Shown one piece after another: positions 1-11,784 of a stretch of DNA of 64,000 nt; positions within the stretch are counted from its first letter, which is position 1, and every line of letters begins with the position of its first letter. The translations under genes were made by a program, and so were the position numbers. Source of the DNA: Lathyrus oleraceus. Its lineage: Eukaryota > Streptophyta > Magnoliopsida > Fabales > Fabaceae. The stretch is from NCBI RefSeq assembly GCF_024323335.1, contig NC_066581.1:37261199-37325198 (forward strand), given 5' to 3'. Under the pieces are notes generated by a model. The model saw only the letters and a list, made by a program, of their open reading frames with translations, was not told the origin of the DNA and made no database searches.

Positions 1-3000
1 GAAGACGCCATAAGAATACCCTATGCCAGCCCGGGTTTTGTTGTCTTCCAGCTTAATCATTTCCCCCAATCCAGTTGTTGCACTATGCTCAATGGCCAAC
101 TTTGCATCTCTATAGGACGCAAATGAAGAAGCTCTTTTCTTAATAGGCTCAGCAATAGATAAAGCTTGGAATGGTGTTCCAACTTCATCCTCAAAATCTA
201 TATAAGAGAAGGAAGACAAATGGCTAACCAGGAGAGCCTTTTCTCCCCCTACCACCACCAGCTTCTTATTCTTAACAAACTTCAATTTCTGGTGTAGGAT
301 GGATGTCACGGCGCCTGCCTCGTGAATCCATGGTCTGCCCAACAGACAGCTATACGATGGGTGAATGTCCATGACCTGGAAGGTGATCAGGAAATCACTT
401 GGTCCAATCTTGACTGGGAGCTCAACCTCTCCAATCACAGTTTTTCGGGACCCATCGAAAGCTTTCACCACTACTCCACTCTGCCTCATGGGACGCCCCT
501 GGTATTACAATTTTGCAAGAATGGACTTTGGTAACACATTCAATGATGACCCAGTGTCCACCAGCACATTGAACATGGTATCATCTTTGCAACTCATATA
601 TATGTGTAATGCCAAGTTGTGGTCTCTTCCCTCCTCGGGGAGATCAGCATCACAAAAACTTAAATTGTTACAAGCGGTGATGTTTGCAACAATACTGTCA
701 AATTGTTCTATTGTGACGTCATGATCTACATACGCCACATCCAACACCTTCTGCAAAGCTTCTCAGTGTGGTTCCGAATTCATCAGTAAGGATAGTACAG
801 AGATCTTGGATGGTGTCTGTAGAAGCTGATCTACCATGTTGTACTCACTTCTTTTGATGAGCCTCAGCATCTCATCACAGTCTTCCTTTGTATTGCCACT
901 CTGGCCAACAGAGACAGAAGTTTTCGACGTAGAGGTAGGTTTGGCCACAAGTGCCAGATTCAGAGCGTTCACAGCAATCCCAACCGGGTGTTCAACATAA
1001 TCAGCAACGTCATCCCTTCGAACATCAGCTTGTGGTTTCGGCGGAGCCGAGAAGACACGACCGCTACGGGTCAGGCCGCTGACGTCGGCAATATTAACAA
1101 CAGATGTAGAGGGCAAGGGAACCTCTTTCCCATTCTCTAATTCTACAGCATTGTAGCGATAGGGGACCGCCTTTTCAGAAGAGTATGGCACAGGGCCGAC
1201 CGGTTTAATGGTCAAAGCAGGAGAAGCCTTTTGCTTGCTACCATCGTACTTGATGACAACAGGCTCAAGGATCCGATATACTGGAGAAATTACATTGACT
1301 TCATCAGCATCTTCATCAACGTTTCTATTCTGAAGTATCCCAGTAACTCCTTTATCCAGCATTTCCTGAACGTCTTTGTGGACTTGGCGACATCCTCTTT
1401 GATTGACAGAACAAACTCTTCATCTGTCGTGGTCGTGCTCGTAATGACTGTACTCACACAACAATCTATGCATCTCGACCAGAGATTGTCGAATATGGCT
1501 GACATATTTGACTTTGTATTTACCAGGGCATCCCTGGACCATGTTGACAGATTTCCCATGATCGGGCAATGGGTTCTTCTTCACATTAGGACCTACGTCC
1601 TTGAAACACAGAATACCACATCTCACAAGGTCTTGAACCTTGGTCTTCAGCGGGTAGCAGTTTTCCACGTCGTGTCTGGGAGCACCAGAATGATAAACAC
1701 AATGTAATTCGGGCTTATACCACCACTGAGGGTTGGTAGGTATAGCCGGTGGTCTCGTGGAGTAATCAATTTCCTCTCTATCAAAGAGGGATACAATTCG
1801 GCATAAGTCATGGGAATAGGATCAAAGGTGACCCTCTTCCTCTCATAGCTTGCACTTGCTTGATTATTGTTTCGAGGTTGGTAGGCCTGCTGTTGAGGAC
1901 GGTGTTGTTATTTTTGATATTGCAGATGTTGTTGTTGCTGATTATTGTTGTGATGCTGATACTGTTGATTATCTCTGAAAACAAGTGCTATGTGAGCCAC
2001 CTGGTGCTGGTTACCGGTAGGACGCACGGTCTTCCTCCTTTTTGAGGGTCTTTTGGATTTAACATGGGAGGTCACAGCATGTGCCTCGCCATCTTTCTTC
2101 TTCGCAAACGCCCCATAACGTTTGGCAGAAGAGCCTTCTTCTCTGGTCAGGCGCCCTTCCCTGACTCCTTCTTCCAGACGCATCCCCATGTTCACCATCT
2201 CGGTGAAGTCAGAAGGAGCGCTGACAATCATCCGCTCGTAATAAAAAGAACTCAAGGTCTTCCAAAACATCTTGGTCATCTCTTTCTCCTCCAGCGGGGG
2301 CACAATCTGTGCTGCTACTTCTCGCCACTTCTGGGCGTACTCTTTAAAAGTTTCCTTGTCCTTCTAGGACATGGCCCTCAATTGATCCCTATCGGGAGCC
2401 ATATCCACGTTATACTTGTACTACTTGACGAAGGCCTCGCCAAGGTCGTTGAAGGATCGGATGTTCGCGCTGTCCAAGCCCATATACCATCTCAGGGCAG
2501 CACCATACAAATTGTCTTGGAAGTAGTGAATGAGAAGTTGATCATTGTCGGTCTGAGTCGACATTTTCTTGGCGTACATGACCAGATGGCTGAGAGGGCA
2601 AGTATCTCCCTTGTATTTTTCAAAGTCAGGTACTTTGAACTTTACCGGGATCTTGACATTAGGGACCAAATAGAGTTCAGCAGCAGACTTGCCGAAGAGG
2701 TCCTTTCCTCGGAGAGTTTTCAATTCCTTGCGAAGCTCAAGAAATTGGTCATTCATAGCATCCATATTTCCATAGACATCTGGGCCCTCAGACGGCTCAG
2801 AATGGTAGATGGTGTCGTCTACTCTGGGCATAGTATGCACGACAGGAGGAGGAACAACTAGGATCGGGCTAGATGCCGGCAGAGAAGCAAAGGTGGGTGC
2901 AGGACCCTTAGGCATGAAGTTGGGAGGCATTCCCCACGGAAACCCGGCTGGCATGGCTGTTGGTGCAAAGTGTGCGTTGGCCGCAGGCACAGTTGAAAAG

Positions 3001-3146
3001 ACAATCTCAGAGATGACTGTCCTCTAGGGAGGAGTTGAAGGTGTCAGAGACGACTGGCTCTGGGCAGCCATGAATGACTCCATCAGGGCAGTCAATCTGG
3101 CTACTTCCTCCTTAAACTCACGGTTCTCTTGTTCCAAATGATCCAT
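1..3146 (-). pseudogene. Gag-pro polyprotein of element A, disrupted, truncated by window edge
   Basis: Start is taken at the ATG on 3146, at the same place as the gag start in elements C and D (MDHLEQENRE, a coiled-coil N terminus). Downstream come the retrotransposon gag domain (about 2990-2300), a glutamine-rich stretch, a zinc-knuckle-like CVYHSGAP segment and an aspartic protease core with DTGSS near 560-590. The protein should form the capsid and process it. It is broken: in-frame stops at 3024-3026, 2421-2423, 2364-2366, 1908-1910, 1417-1419, 763-765 and 505-507, and a 1-base frameshift near 1750-1756. At least three stops replace a glutamine CAG codon (compare element C). It still matches C along its whole length, so identity is certain and function is lost. 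Confidence 0.9.
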
Positions 3147-3470
3147 TAGTCTTGATGCGTTGGCTCGGGTGTAGTACCGGAGAGTCAGCTTGTCTTTAAA
3201 ATAAATGAAGAACACAGAGTTAGACCATAGAACAAGAAGCCTAGAGCAAAACCTGCTTATGCACATGATGCACGCAATGCATATGATTTAATTTTTTATA
3301 TCAGAGGAACTTTAGAGTTCTATTTGCAAATATTGGAACTATTAAACATTTATCACATATGGAAATATCACATCAAATAATATTTGGAAAAAAATTTTAC
3401 ACCAAAGAAGTACAGTCTTGGTAACCAAATACAATACAAGAGAGAAGGAAAATGAACATCCTATGGATCC

Positions 3471-4922
3471 CTAGAAGAAATCATCTAAAGCTCTGGAGAC
3501 TGGAAGATAAGATGCACGAAGCCTCTTCACCTCCCTCTCGTAGGCTGCCTCCATGTCTGCCTTCTCTTTGGCGAGTCGATCATACTTCCTTTTCCAAAAC
3601 TTGGAAGACTGAGGAAGTAGAGAATTCAAAGTGTCATCAGGATCATCTATAACCTGGTGCCCAAGGAACTCTATCAAAGCATCCTTCTCCCTGATCTGTT
3701 GAAGCAACTCCTCTCGTTCACGAATCCAAGCACGCGAACAGTCTTCGTCTCTCAACTCCTCTACTCCTTGGTCAGGGAGGGTTGAAGGCCCAGCCACAAC
3801 CAAAGGTGCAGGTCTTGGATACTCATAAGGCATGAGGTACTCAGAAGCTCTCCTCCTAACCCAAGAGGTATAGAGTTCCAAAGCGATACAGTTCTTCGGA
3901 CCTAGCTCCTTCCTTCCTTTCTTATGGATCTTGTGCCAAGCGCGGACCATTCTGCCCTTCAAGCCTTGGGGATCTTTACCCTCCTGAAAGAACACACCCT
4001 CTAACAGAATGTTATTGGGTTTATCCTTTAGGGGGAACCCAAGCTGACGACGTGCCAAAATAGGGTTGTAGTAAATCCCACCACATGTACCGAGAAGAGG
4101 CACATTGGAGAATTCACCACAAGAGTCGATAATCTGCACACCATCATATACACGGTTGTACCAAAAGATATCATCATTAGTGAGAGACATAAGTCTCGTG
4201 GACCACCGTAGACATCCTTTGTTCTCCTTGAAGGCGACCGTCTGTGGCAAGTGCGAAATAAACCACTTGTACAACAGAGTCAAACAACACACAATGGTAC
4301 CACCACCCTTTGCATTCCTCATATGCAAAGAAAAGTAAGTGTCACCCAACCGAGTCGGAACAGGATTAAGAGTAGAGAAAATCCTAATAGCGTTCACATC
4401 CACAAACTTGTCGATGTTGGGGAATAACACTAGCCCATAGATGAAAAGTACAAATATGGCCTCAAAGGCGTCCTCACTCATGGCCTTCCCATACATAGTA
4501 GCTTGAGCAATGAGGAACTTAGAAGGGAGACCTTGAATTCCACCTTTGGTAGTCATATGAGCACCAACCAGAGATTCATCTATATGTAACATGTCAGCTA
4601 TCTCTTGAGAAGTAGGAACACTCTCTAAGCCACTGAACGGCAACTGATCTAGGACAGGTATACCCACAAGGTAGGCATACTCCTTAAGCGTGGGAAAAAG
4701 CTGAAAATCCAGAAATGTGAAGCAACAGTACAAGGGATCATAAAACTGCACCAATACACTCATCAATCCTTAGTCCACCTGAGTAGTCAGAACAGATAGA
4801 AGCTTCCCAAAACGAGCCTTGAAACCCAAGGGATCTAATACATAGGATGTCAAATTCCTTAGCTCTTTCAAGTCGGGTTGTTTGAAACTATACTTATTTG
4901 TATTCCTTCTTTGTCTTTCCAT
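3471..4922 (-). pseudogene. Ogre ORF1 protein of element A (one in-frame stop)
   Basis: About 484 codons lie upstream of gag in the same orientation. The start is the ATG at 4922 (MERQRRNTNKYSFKQPDLKE), matching the ORF1 start of element C. The N-terminal two thirds is a globular domain typical of plant proteins annotated as DUF7745 / plant-mobile-domain-like (recognised from memory, not searched). The C terminus is charged and coiled-coil (REREELLQQIREKDALIEF, then KEKADMEAAYEREVKRL). The function of Ogre ORF1 is unknown. One stop codon at 4767-4769 replaces the Glu seen in C (TTQVD then GLMS). Apart from that stop the frame is open, unlike the badly decayed gag-pro next to it. Confidence 0.85.
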
Positions 4923-5784
4923 GTCTGAAAATTTGCAAATAGACCTCTTAAGTTCCTTGAAAATTTTCTCATTATAGATGATATGGATGCAAATGGGTGC
5001 ATGAATGCATGAATGCATGAATGCAACAGACACACTCAAGGATCAAGCAAATCACACCAAACAAAGGTCATGGGATGGATCATGTCATCCTTAATATCAA
5101 TCATCCATTTTGGTGGATTATGGTTTACACCTCATTAACACCCAAGTTCCACTGATATTAAGGATACAAAAACGGATCAACCATGAATCAAGGGTTTATT
5201 GCAAGTCACGAGCATGGAGTCTTGGTTAAGAACCACCCAAAGGGAGCGTACTAGGGGTTCCCATAGTCATCATCCTATCTTTCGGATATTATCGGATAAA
5301 AGACTACTCGTATTCCAAAAATATTCTCAAGAGAGACTCTTATAAGTGTAGTATCACGTAACAATCGTATCAAATCTTACACTTGAACGACCTTCACACT
5401 AAGGTCCTTCGCTTCTAAGGTCTATATTGGAAAGAGTAACGTCTAACCACAACTACTTGTGTGACATTATTGATCCCAACATGACCTCCACCAAGTGAAT
5501 GGGCTTGCAAGTTAACTTGCTAAGGAATAACTCCACACAAGTCAACAAGACTATGCCATTCTCCTATCCTAAGTGCACTCGAGTTCGGGTATAGAACTCA
5601 TCTCACAAAGATCACCAAACATACAAGGAATTAATATTCAAGCAATTCAATCATTACATACAATACAGTAATCCCAAATTGCATAAAAAAAGATGTCACA
5701 AAATAATATACACAACAATACAACAAATATGAAAAGTAGACAAAACCCACTAGGCAAAGATCCCCAGAAGAGTCGCCACTTTTC
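4923..5784 (-). other. Untranslated leader of element A between PBS and ORF1
   Basis: About 860 bases with no supported gene. It aligns by eye with the C leader at 11785-12794 in reverse complement. It contains an inverted repeat with 13-base arms (5087-5099 and 5153-5165) that is also found, duplicated, in C. The PBS lies at its upstream end. Confidence 0.8.
5761..5778 (-). promoter_or_regulatory. Primer binding site of element A (tRNA-Arg type)
   Basis: On the minus strand it reads TGGCGACTCTTCTGGGGA, six bases inside the LTR boundary at 5785. This is complementary to the 3' end of plant tRNA-Arg (CCCCAGCGGAGTCGCCA), the primer known for Ogre elements, with one or two mismatches. Confidence 0.85.
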
Positions 5785-7358
5785 TGTATCGGGGTATTCG
5801 TTACCATTAGAGATATTGACTAAATCTAAGGTAAACCATACAAGTCGAGTCGCCACCACACTTCTATTTATCCAAAGTAATGGTTAGAAAGTGAACAAAA
5901 ACCTAAAAGTTTTATCGAATTAAAAACTAGTAAAAATATCAGAGATCGGGGTAAGGGGGTTGGTTATACAATGGGAAGGTTTTAAGCACCCAAAACATCC
6001 TAGGTACTCTTAGGGAGCCCTTTTCACATTTGTTGTAAGGTTGGTATTTTATGAAAAATTGTTTGTGCAAATATGCTTGAAGAGATGAGAAGAGAATATA
6101 CAAGTTTATTTACATTTTATGTTTGGATGGATAAACCCATTGCCTACGTACCATCTTAAAAAAGATTAGGATCAAAACCTCGTAGTTCGGGGTAAAAATC
6201 TCAAAAGAAGTTGGTGAGTTGATTGGTCCAAAAGCCTTAAGGTCTTTTTTATCCAAGGGAGAAAACTCAACCTAAAACCACAAATCCACCATGTGAGGAT
6301 AACTTCAACATGCTAGTGAGGGGTTAACCCTATAATAAGTATGGAAGACTCATTGTCCATCACTAAGGATATAGGTGAGTATTACATCTACCTCAAGGAT
6401 AACTCAAACCTAATAGCTAAAGGTTATGAAAAGGTTTGATTAAGAGAGTGGCCATTGAAACCACAAAAAAGGTATTTGAATGAGTGGTATTTACCAATGA
6501 AAAGTATTCACAAAATATGGTCAAAGTTGATTTAAAGGTTCAATTCAAAATAAGTGTTATGAGAAGGAAGTTTGAAAATAAAAAGCATAAGGCTTAGGTT
6601 TCTAATGTTTTAAAACAAATGTTAAATGTTTGCACAAAAGTTTTGGCTTGGGTTAGAGTGGAGGGAAGAAGAAGAATGGCTAAGTCCTAAACATACAAGA
6701 GATGAGGGATAAGAAACAAGACCACAAATGGAGTTCCTCTCTTGAGATCATATTGATGATCCAAGTAGCTCACATCCTTTGGAATATGCAAGCACAATAA
6801 TTGTAAGCTCAAGCAATCAACATAATCAAACAAGCTCTTAGAAGATCCCTAAGGTCTCTTGTATCTTTCACTTTGGGATGAACATGACAATGGTTCTTCA
6901 ATTTGAGCTCTCATAGGATTCCCTAGCACAAAAGCACACATATCAAAGAGTTTTATGAAGCAAATCAAGAATGGACAAGAGTGAGTTTAGAGGTTTTAGC
7001 CCTTCTAATCCATCTTCCACATTAAGGTCCTTTTACTCCAATTTGGCATTGGGAATGTCCTAGAAACTAAGTCCATTTGTCAATTTCTTTGCATTTGGTC
7101 CACAACAATCAAAACAAAACACAAGAACAATAATATATATACAATTATGTGCTCAAGTGAGCAAAAGGCAAATTGCATTAACATAAACATGTGCTCAAAT
7201 GAGCAAAGGGGGAAAAGCAAATGAATAATATGTACAAGAATATTAAATTCCATAAATGTAAAGTGCAAGAAGTAAATGTTAATAGTTAATGGTTAATGTT
7301 AGTAGTTAGTGTGGCATAAGGCAAATTTAGCGCTATGTTAAGCAATCGTAATTGGACT
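5785..7358 (-). repeat. 5' LTR of element A, 3'-terminal part
   Basis: The LTR end CTGTATCGG (coding strand ...GATACA) lies next to the PBS. The segment is cut at 7358 by element C, and the LTR resumes at 30622. No gene is seen. It includes a PBS-like GAGTCGCCACC about 80 bases from the PBS, as in the other Ogre LTRs here. The bases 7354-7358 (GGACT) are one copy of the target duplication of C. Confidence 0.9.
7354..7358. repeat. Target site duplication of element C, left copy
   Basis: GGACT directly precedes the TGTAAGACC start of the C 5' LTR and is repeated at 30617-30621 directly after the 3' LTR. The 5-bp length is normal for LTR elements. Confidence 0.95.
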
Positions 7359-8502
7359 TGTAAGACCCCAATTTTGTCCCTAAGATCCCTCATGGCATCA
7401 TATCATACCATATCATTGCCTCAAGGATCTTTGTGCACCTTTGCTTCCCTCCTAGTGGGTGGGTTATCTTGTGAGTGTGGTTCTTGATCACCAAGCATGT
7501 ATTGCATTGGTATATCATTGCTTTTCATTTGTTTAGTAACCAAAAGTACAAAAATATTGTCATCTAACCATGTTACTTGCAGCTGAAGCAAGCTAGGTCA
7601 AAACAGTCAAATCAGCCATTGAATAGTGGATGGTGGCCATTCTTGAAGAATTTGGGCACCATGATCATTCATCAAGAGTTCATATGAGTTGTGACATCAT
7701 TTTGAATCAAGATCTCAAGTGGTAGGGGCTTGGAATTCATCAGAACATGGTTCAGTCAACCAAAACCCTAGCAAAGTCAACTGTGGTCAACTGTGCATTT
7801 AATCAGTGATTTGATGGTGGGAATTGGTTTGAGAGGTCTCATTCATGTCCATATAAGCCTCATATAACATGTCAAACATCCACAGTGAAGGATTGGAGGT
7901 CAGACAAAAAGTTTCCAAAAATAGTAAGTTGACCTGTAATTGGAATTTGCCAAAAATGGAAAGTTCTTCTCCTCAAAATTACTTCATCATACAAGCTTCA
8001 AATGAATTTTTGTCCAACATGAAAGTTGAAGATCTTGTTCTCCCATTTCCAAAAAGTCCAAGAACACTCATTTCCCACGTGTGGTTGGCAAGTTATGATC
8101 AAATCATTGTCAAGAATTTTTGAACTTCAAAGTGAGATAACTTCCAAGCCATTTGGCCAAATTGAGTGAGGTTTTTTGCTACAAGTCACATTTGATATGC
8201 TCTATCCAAATCCTTCATCACATTTCACCAAAAATCATCCAATCAAAATGGCCTTTTTCAAGTGCATTGAATTAAAAAAGGGAGAGGTGAAAAATTGACT
8301 TTCAAATTAAGCCTTGCCTACACATTCTACCAATTACAAATGTTCAAAAACCAAATTTGGGATGTGTTTAGGCCCATTTTCGCACTGTAGCATGCCATGC
8401 ACATGCAACTTGAGTGTTTTTGCCAATTGACCAAAACACCTTCATTTAAGCTAATTTCATTTACCACTTCACTAACCAAGCTTAAGCATTGCTAATCAGA
8501 AG

Positions 8503-8510
8503 TATATATT
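8503..8510 (+). promoter_or_regulatory. TATA-like box in the C 5' LTR
   Basis: TATATATT lies about 1.15 kb into the LTR and is repeated at 26325-26332 in the 3' LTR. Equivalent boxes occur at a comparable LTR position in the solo LTR, A and D, which supports it as the U3/R promoter. Confidence 0.55.
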
Positions 8511-9267
8511 GCACATTTCAGACTGAAAACCCTAGCCACAATTGACAAAACTCAGATTCAAACCTTTTCTCTCAAAAACTCTCAATTCTTCACTTGGATT
8601 TTTTTCTGAAAATTGCCAAAGAACTCGTGCCTTGGTTCATTGATTCATCATCTACCCACATTTTTGAAGCTTCTGCAAGCATCATTTCGCAGCTGTTGAA
8701 CCGTTTTCCAACACTGTTCCATTGAACCTCATCCATGGCAGTTGAACTTTGGAGCACGATTGAGTAAGAGTGAGCTAGAACCATCCTTCCATTCACCTCC
8801 TGGAGTATCATTGAGCTACTGTTTCAACAATACACGGCCAAAGAACCATTCAAATCAGGTAAATTTTCGAACCTTGCCAATAGTGAAATCATGATATGCT
8901 TATTAAAGATCTCTCCATGCTGGTTGTAATGAGCTTTGAATCGTGGAATATGGTTGAATATTAAGAGAGATACGTTGTTTTAAAGTTTGGTTATCAAATG
9001 TTGTGTTGTTTATTTCTTCCATGATAGTTTGAATTAGGTTAAATGAGTGTTGTTTTGATGATGTACATGATGAGATGAACACAATGGTATATCGATTGTT
9101 GATTTTGGTTACAATTTGTTCTTGCTGGAAAAATCTGGAAAAATGTTGAAGAACACGGTTAAAACCCTAATATTTTCGTGCCAAACCCGTGTTTGATCTG
9201 CTGGACCTCGCTTTGCATGTGATTTTCACGTTTTTCCGCCATGAAGCCAATTGCTGGCCGCCACGCC

Positions 9268-9296
9268 CTTAAGTGAAACGCGGCGTTTCACTTAAG
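9268..9296 (+). repeat. Palindrome / stem-loop in the C 5' LTR
   Basis: Two perfect 14-base arms (CTTAAGTGAAACGC and its complement) are separated by one base. The 3' LTR has the same structure at 27107-27135. It lies about 765 bases downstream of the TATA box and so probably in the transcribed leader. Other Ogre LTRs here have a hairpin at the matching place with different arms. Confidence 0.8.
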
Positions 9297-9699
9297 TGGC
9301 TTCGTAATTACAAGTTTGCCACTACAGATATTTAATTCATTTAAATCACTTTCTTTTTTCAATTTTAATTTCATTTTGATCTTCAATCTTAGAAAATTCA
9401 TAACTCTGCCAATACTTGTCCAAATAATATGGGATTTTTTGTGAAATGCTTCTCATGATCTTTAGTTTATTATGATGATTTTTCCAGATTTTTTGCACGT
9501 GTAGATTTTTAAATGTGCTAGGGTTTGTTCATGTGTGTCTATTTTGTGTATGCCATGCCATGTTGCTTGTGAAATGATGATACTTAATCCAATGCCTCTG
9601 AAATTTTTTGTGCTTAAACTAGACATGTTCATGGTGATTTTGGTGTAGAGTTTGTGATTTTATCATTGCTGGTTGATGAGATATGATTTTTTGATTAGA

Positions 9700-9722
9700 G
9701 GTGTGATAATTTGTGTCACACC
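9700..9722 (+). repeat. Conserved hairpin GGTGTGAYA / TGTCACACC in the C 5' LTR
   Basis: 9-base arms around a 5-base loop. The copy in the 3' LTR is at 27539-27560, and a perfect version with 9-base arms is in the D LTR at 46325-46347. The 5' LTR copy has T where the others have C, which still allows a G-U pair. Confidence 0.75.
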
Positions 9723-10329
9723 ATTCATGTCCAACTTCATGTAGTCTGGAAGACCTGGCCTGTTACTTGGCCAGGCAACTGTCTGAAGTCCTCCTTAAGA
9801 GGCAATGTTTGTGATTGTTTAACTTTGTCCCGAAGTAGGTAAAGACCTCATGTGAGGCAATTGGTAGACAAAAGAGATATGTAGCCTATCTCCTACTATT
9901 CTGTGAGTCACTCACCTTGCTCACACCACATGTGTTGATGCATAGTGAGTAAAAACCCAAGATCTATCGAGTCTAACTTGCGGAGAGAGTTCCATCTTTC
10001 TGAACTCCCACACCTTCTATCATTTGAAGCTCTCCCTGACCAGGGATAAGAGCATGAGGCACACCCCTCATATCCTTTCATCTGCTTCACCTTGGCTTTC
10101 AATGTCAAGGTTAAGAGCACCATTAACCCTATTCCAGTTGGCTTCAATGCCTAACCCTTTGTATGAGCCTAATTGTTTGGTTATAGAGTGTGCTGAATGA
10201 CTTTGGTTGATTGATTACTTAGTTCATTTGTACATGTCTGCTTGTATGCTTTGTGCATTTATCATCATTACTTGCTCATTAGTGCATGATCATTTCATTT
10301 TTCTTTGTGACATATCTTTGTTGTTTGCC

Positions 10330-10730
10330 CATTGAGGACAATTGTAAGACCATTCATTGGCCATTGTTCCTATGATATGGAAGTGAGTATAAGACCATTT
10401 CATTGGCCACTCATCTTCTCTCTGCTTGATGAATTTGTTTGTTGTATGTGAGGATGCAATTATAAGTCCATGTAATTTGGCATTTGTTTTCCTATGATCA
10501 TATGTTGGAGGATAAAGTACGCCCAGATAGATTGGCATCTGACATCCAAGTGTTTGCTTTGTTGTTGGAGATTGGTATAAGTCCAGATAGATTGGCATCC
10601 GGTATCCACTTTTTATTTTTCTGTTGAGGAGATTGGTAGAAGTCCATAGAGTGGCCTCTGATATCCAGTTTTGTTTTAGGAGATTGGTATAAGTTCAGTG
10701 ATTGGCATCCGGTATCCGCTTTTGTTGACT
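10330..10730 (+). repeat. Minisatellite of about 60-bp units in the C 5' LTR
   Basis: Five to seven degenerate units share a core like ATAAGTCCAGATAGATTGGC, with clear phases at 10521, 10581, 10642 and 10693. They are repeated at about 29187-29587 in the 3' LTR. A related 58-bp array is in the D LTR at 48185-48410. Confidence 0.8.
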
Positions 10731-11686
10731 TTCCTCCTTTGCTTTGCTTGTTTGTTATTGCTCATTGCTTATTCCAAAGGACACACTTGAGTCATCTTCT
10801 ATATGATTTCAAGAGGTGAACCTTCTAGGAAGTTTTACACTCCATCTTCATCCATTCATCCATTTTGTCCTAAACCTTTTCACACATTGCTTTCAAAACT
10901 TGAGATAAATATTGTGCAAACATTTCCATGCTTTCAAATTAGAAACCTGGACCCTAAGTCCTTGACTTTTCAAACTCCATTTCATAATACTTATTTTGAA
11001 TCAATCTTAATCATACTTTGACTCTCCTTTTGTGAATAATCATAATCAATTAACTTCACCCATTCAATTGTTTTGTGGCTTTGTCCATTCTTGTTAAGTT
11101 TTCATACCTTAGCCATAGGTTTGATTTATCCTAGTTGGTTGATGTTAATTTCACCTATTTGTCCTTAGTTGATTGAATTGTAAGTCTTCCTTGCTTATTA
11201 TAGGGTTAACCCCTCACTAGCAAGTTGAAGCTTTTCTCACATGGTGGACTTGTTGTTTTGTATAAGGTTGAGTTTTCTCCCGTGGATAACGTAAGACCTT
11301 AAGGCTTGTGTTTAAAATTGAATCCACTAACTTTTTGGAAATCTTTTAGCCGAACTACGGAGTTTTGATCCTTACCTTTGATGGAAGGTACGTAGGCAAC
11401 GGGTTCATCCGTTCGAACACAAAAACAATAAAAATTGTATATTCTTCTCCCATCATCCCAATCATGTTTGCACAATAAATATTTCCAAACAAATAACAAT
11501 TTAGTACAACAAGTGTGAAAAGGGCTCCCTAGGAGTACCTAGGACGTAGTGGGTGCCTAACACCTTCCCATTGCGTAATTTACCCCTTACCCAGACTCTC
11601 TGATCTTTTCATTAGTTTTCTATGTGTAAAACTTCTTAGGCTTTTGTTCGCTTTTTAGACGGTCCTTTGGATAAATAAAAGTGCGG

Positions 11687-11695
11687 TGGCGACTC
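11687..11695 (+). other. PBS-like copy inside the LTR end (element C)
   Basis: AAAAGTGCGGTGGCGACTC ends at 11695, 80 bases upstream of the true PBS context AAAAGTGGCGACTC. The same arrangement is seen in the solo LTR (42470-42478) and in D (48828-48840, 14 matching bases with one mismatch). Confidence 0.7.
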
Positions 11696-11766
11696 GATTC
11701 ATTGTATGCTTTGCTTTTGATTTAATCAATAAATCAGATAGCGACGAATGCACCGCTACAGAAAAG

Positions 11767-11784
11767 TGGCGACTCTGCTGGGGA
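11767..11784 (+). promoter_or_regulatory. Primer binding site of element C (tRNA-Arg)
   Basis: TGGCGACTCTGCTGGGGA starts 6 bases after the LTR end. It is complementary to the 3' end of plant tRNA-Arg including CCA, with one mismatch, and would prime minus-strand cDNA synthesis. Confidence 0.92.

Larger units (their letters stand above)
7359..11760 (+). repeat. 5' LTR of Ogre element C (4402 bp, with internal deletion)
   Basis: Begins TGTAAGACCCC and ends CGCTACA, 6 bases before the PBS. It matches the 3' LTR except for scattered substitutions, a 16-base difference near 8848 and the loss of 1018 bp at the 7-base repeat CTTCATG (9735-9741). It holds a TATA-like box (8503), a near-perfect palindrome (9268-9296), a conserved hairpin (9700-9722), about 60-bp minisatellite units (10330-10730) and an internal PBS-like copy (11687-11695). 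Short ORFs here have no recognisable product. Confidence 0.97.

Noticed and set aside
2064..2861. 265-codon plus-strand ORF
   Set aside because: It is antisense to the A gag domain, which is well supported; antisense shadow.
9908..10598. Minus-strand ORFs in the C LTRs
   Set aside because: They lie over the minisatellite and LTR leader on the antisense strand and encode repetitive peptides without known similarity.
11767..11784. tRNA-Arg gene
   Set aside because: Only the 3' end complement is present; no cloverleaf or A/B boxes. It is the PBS.
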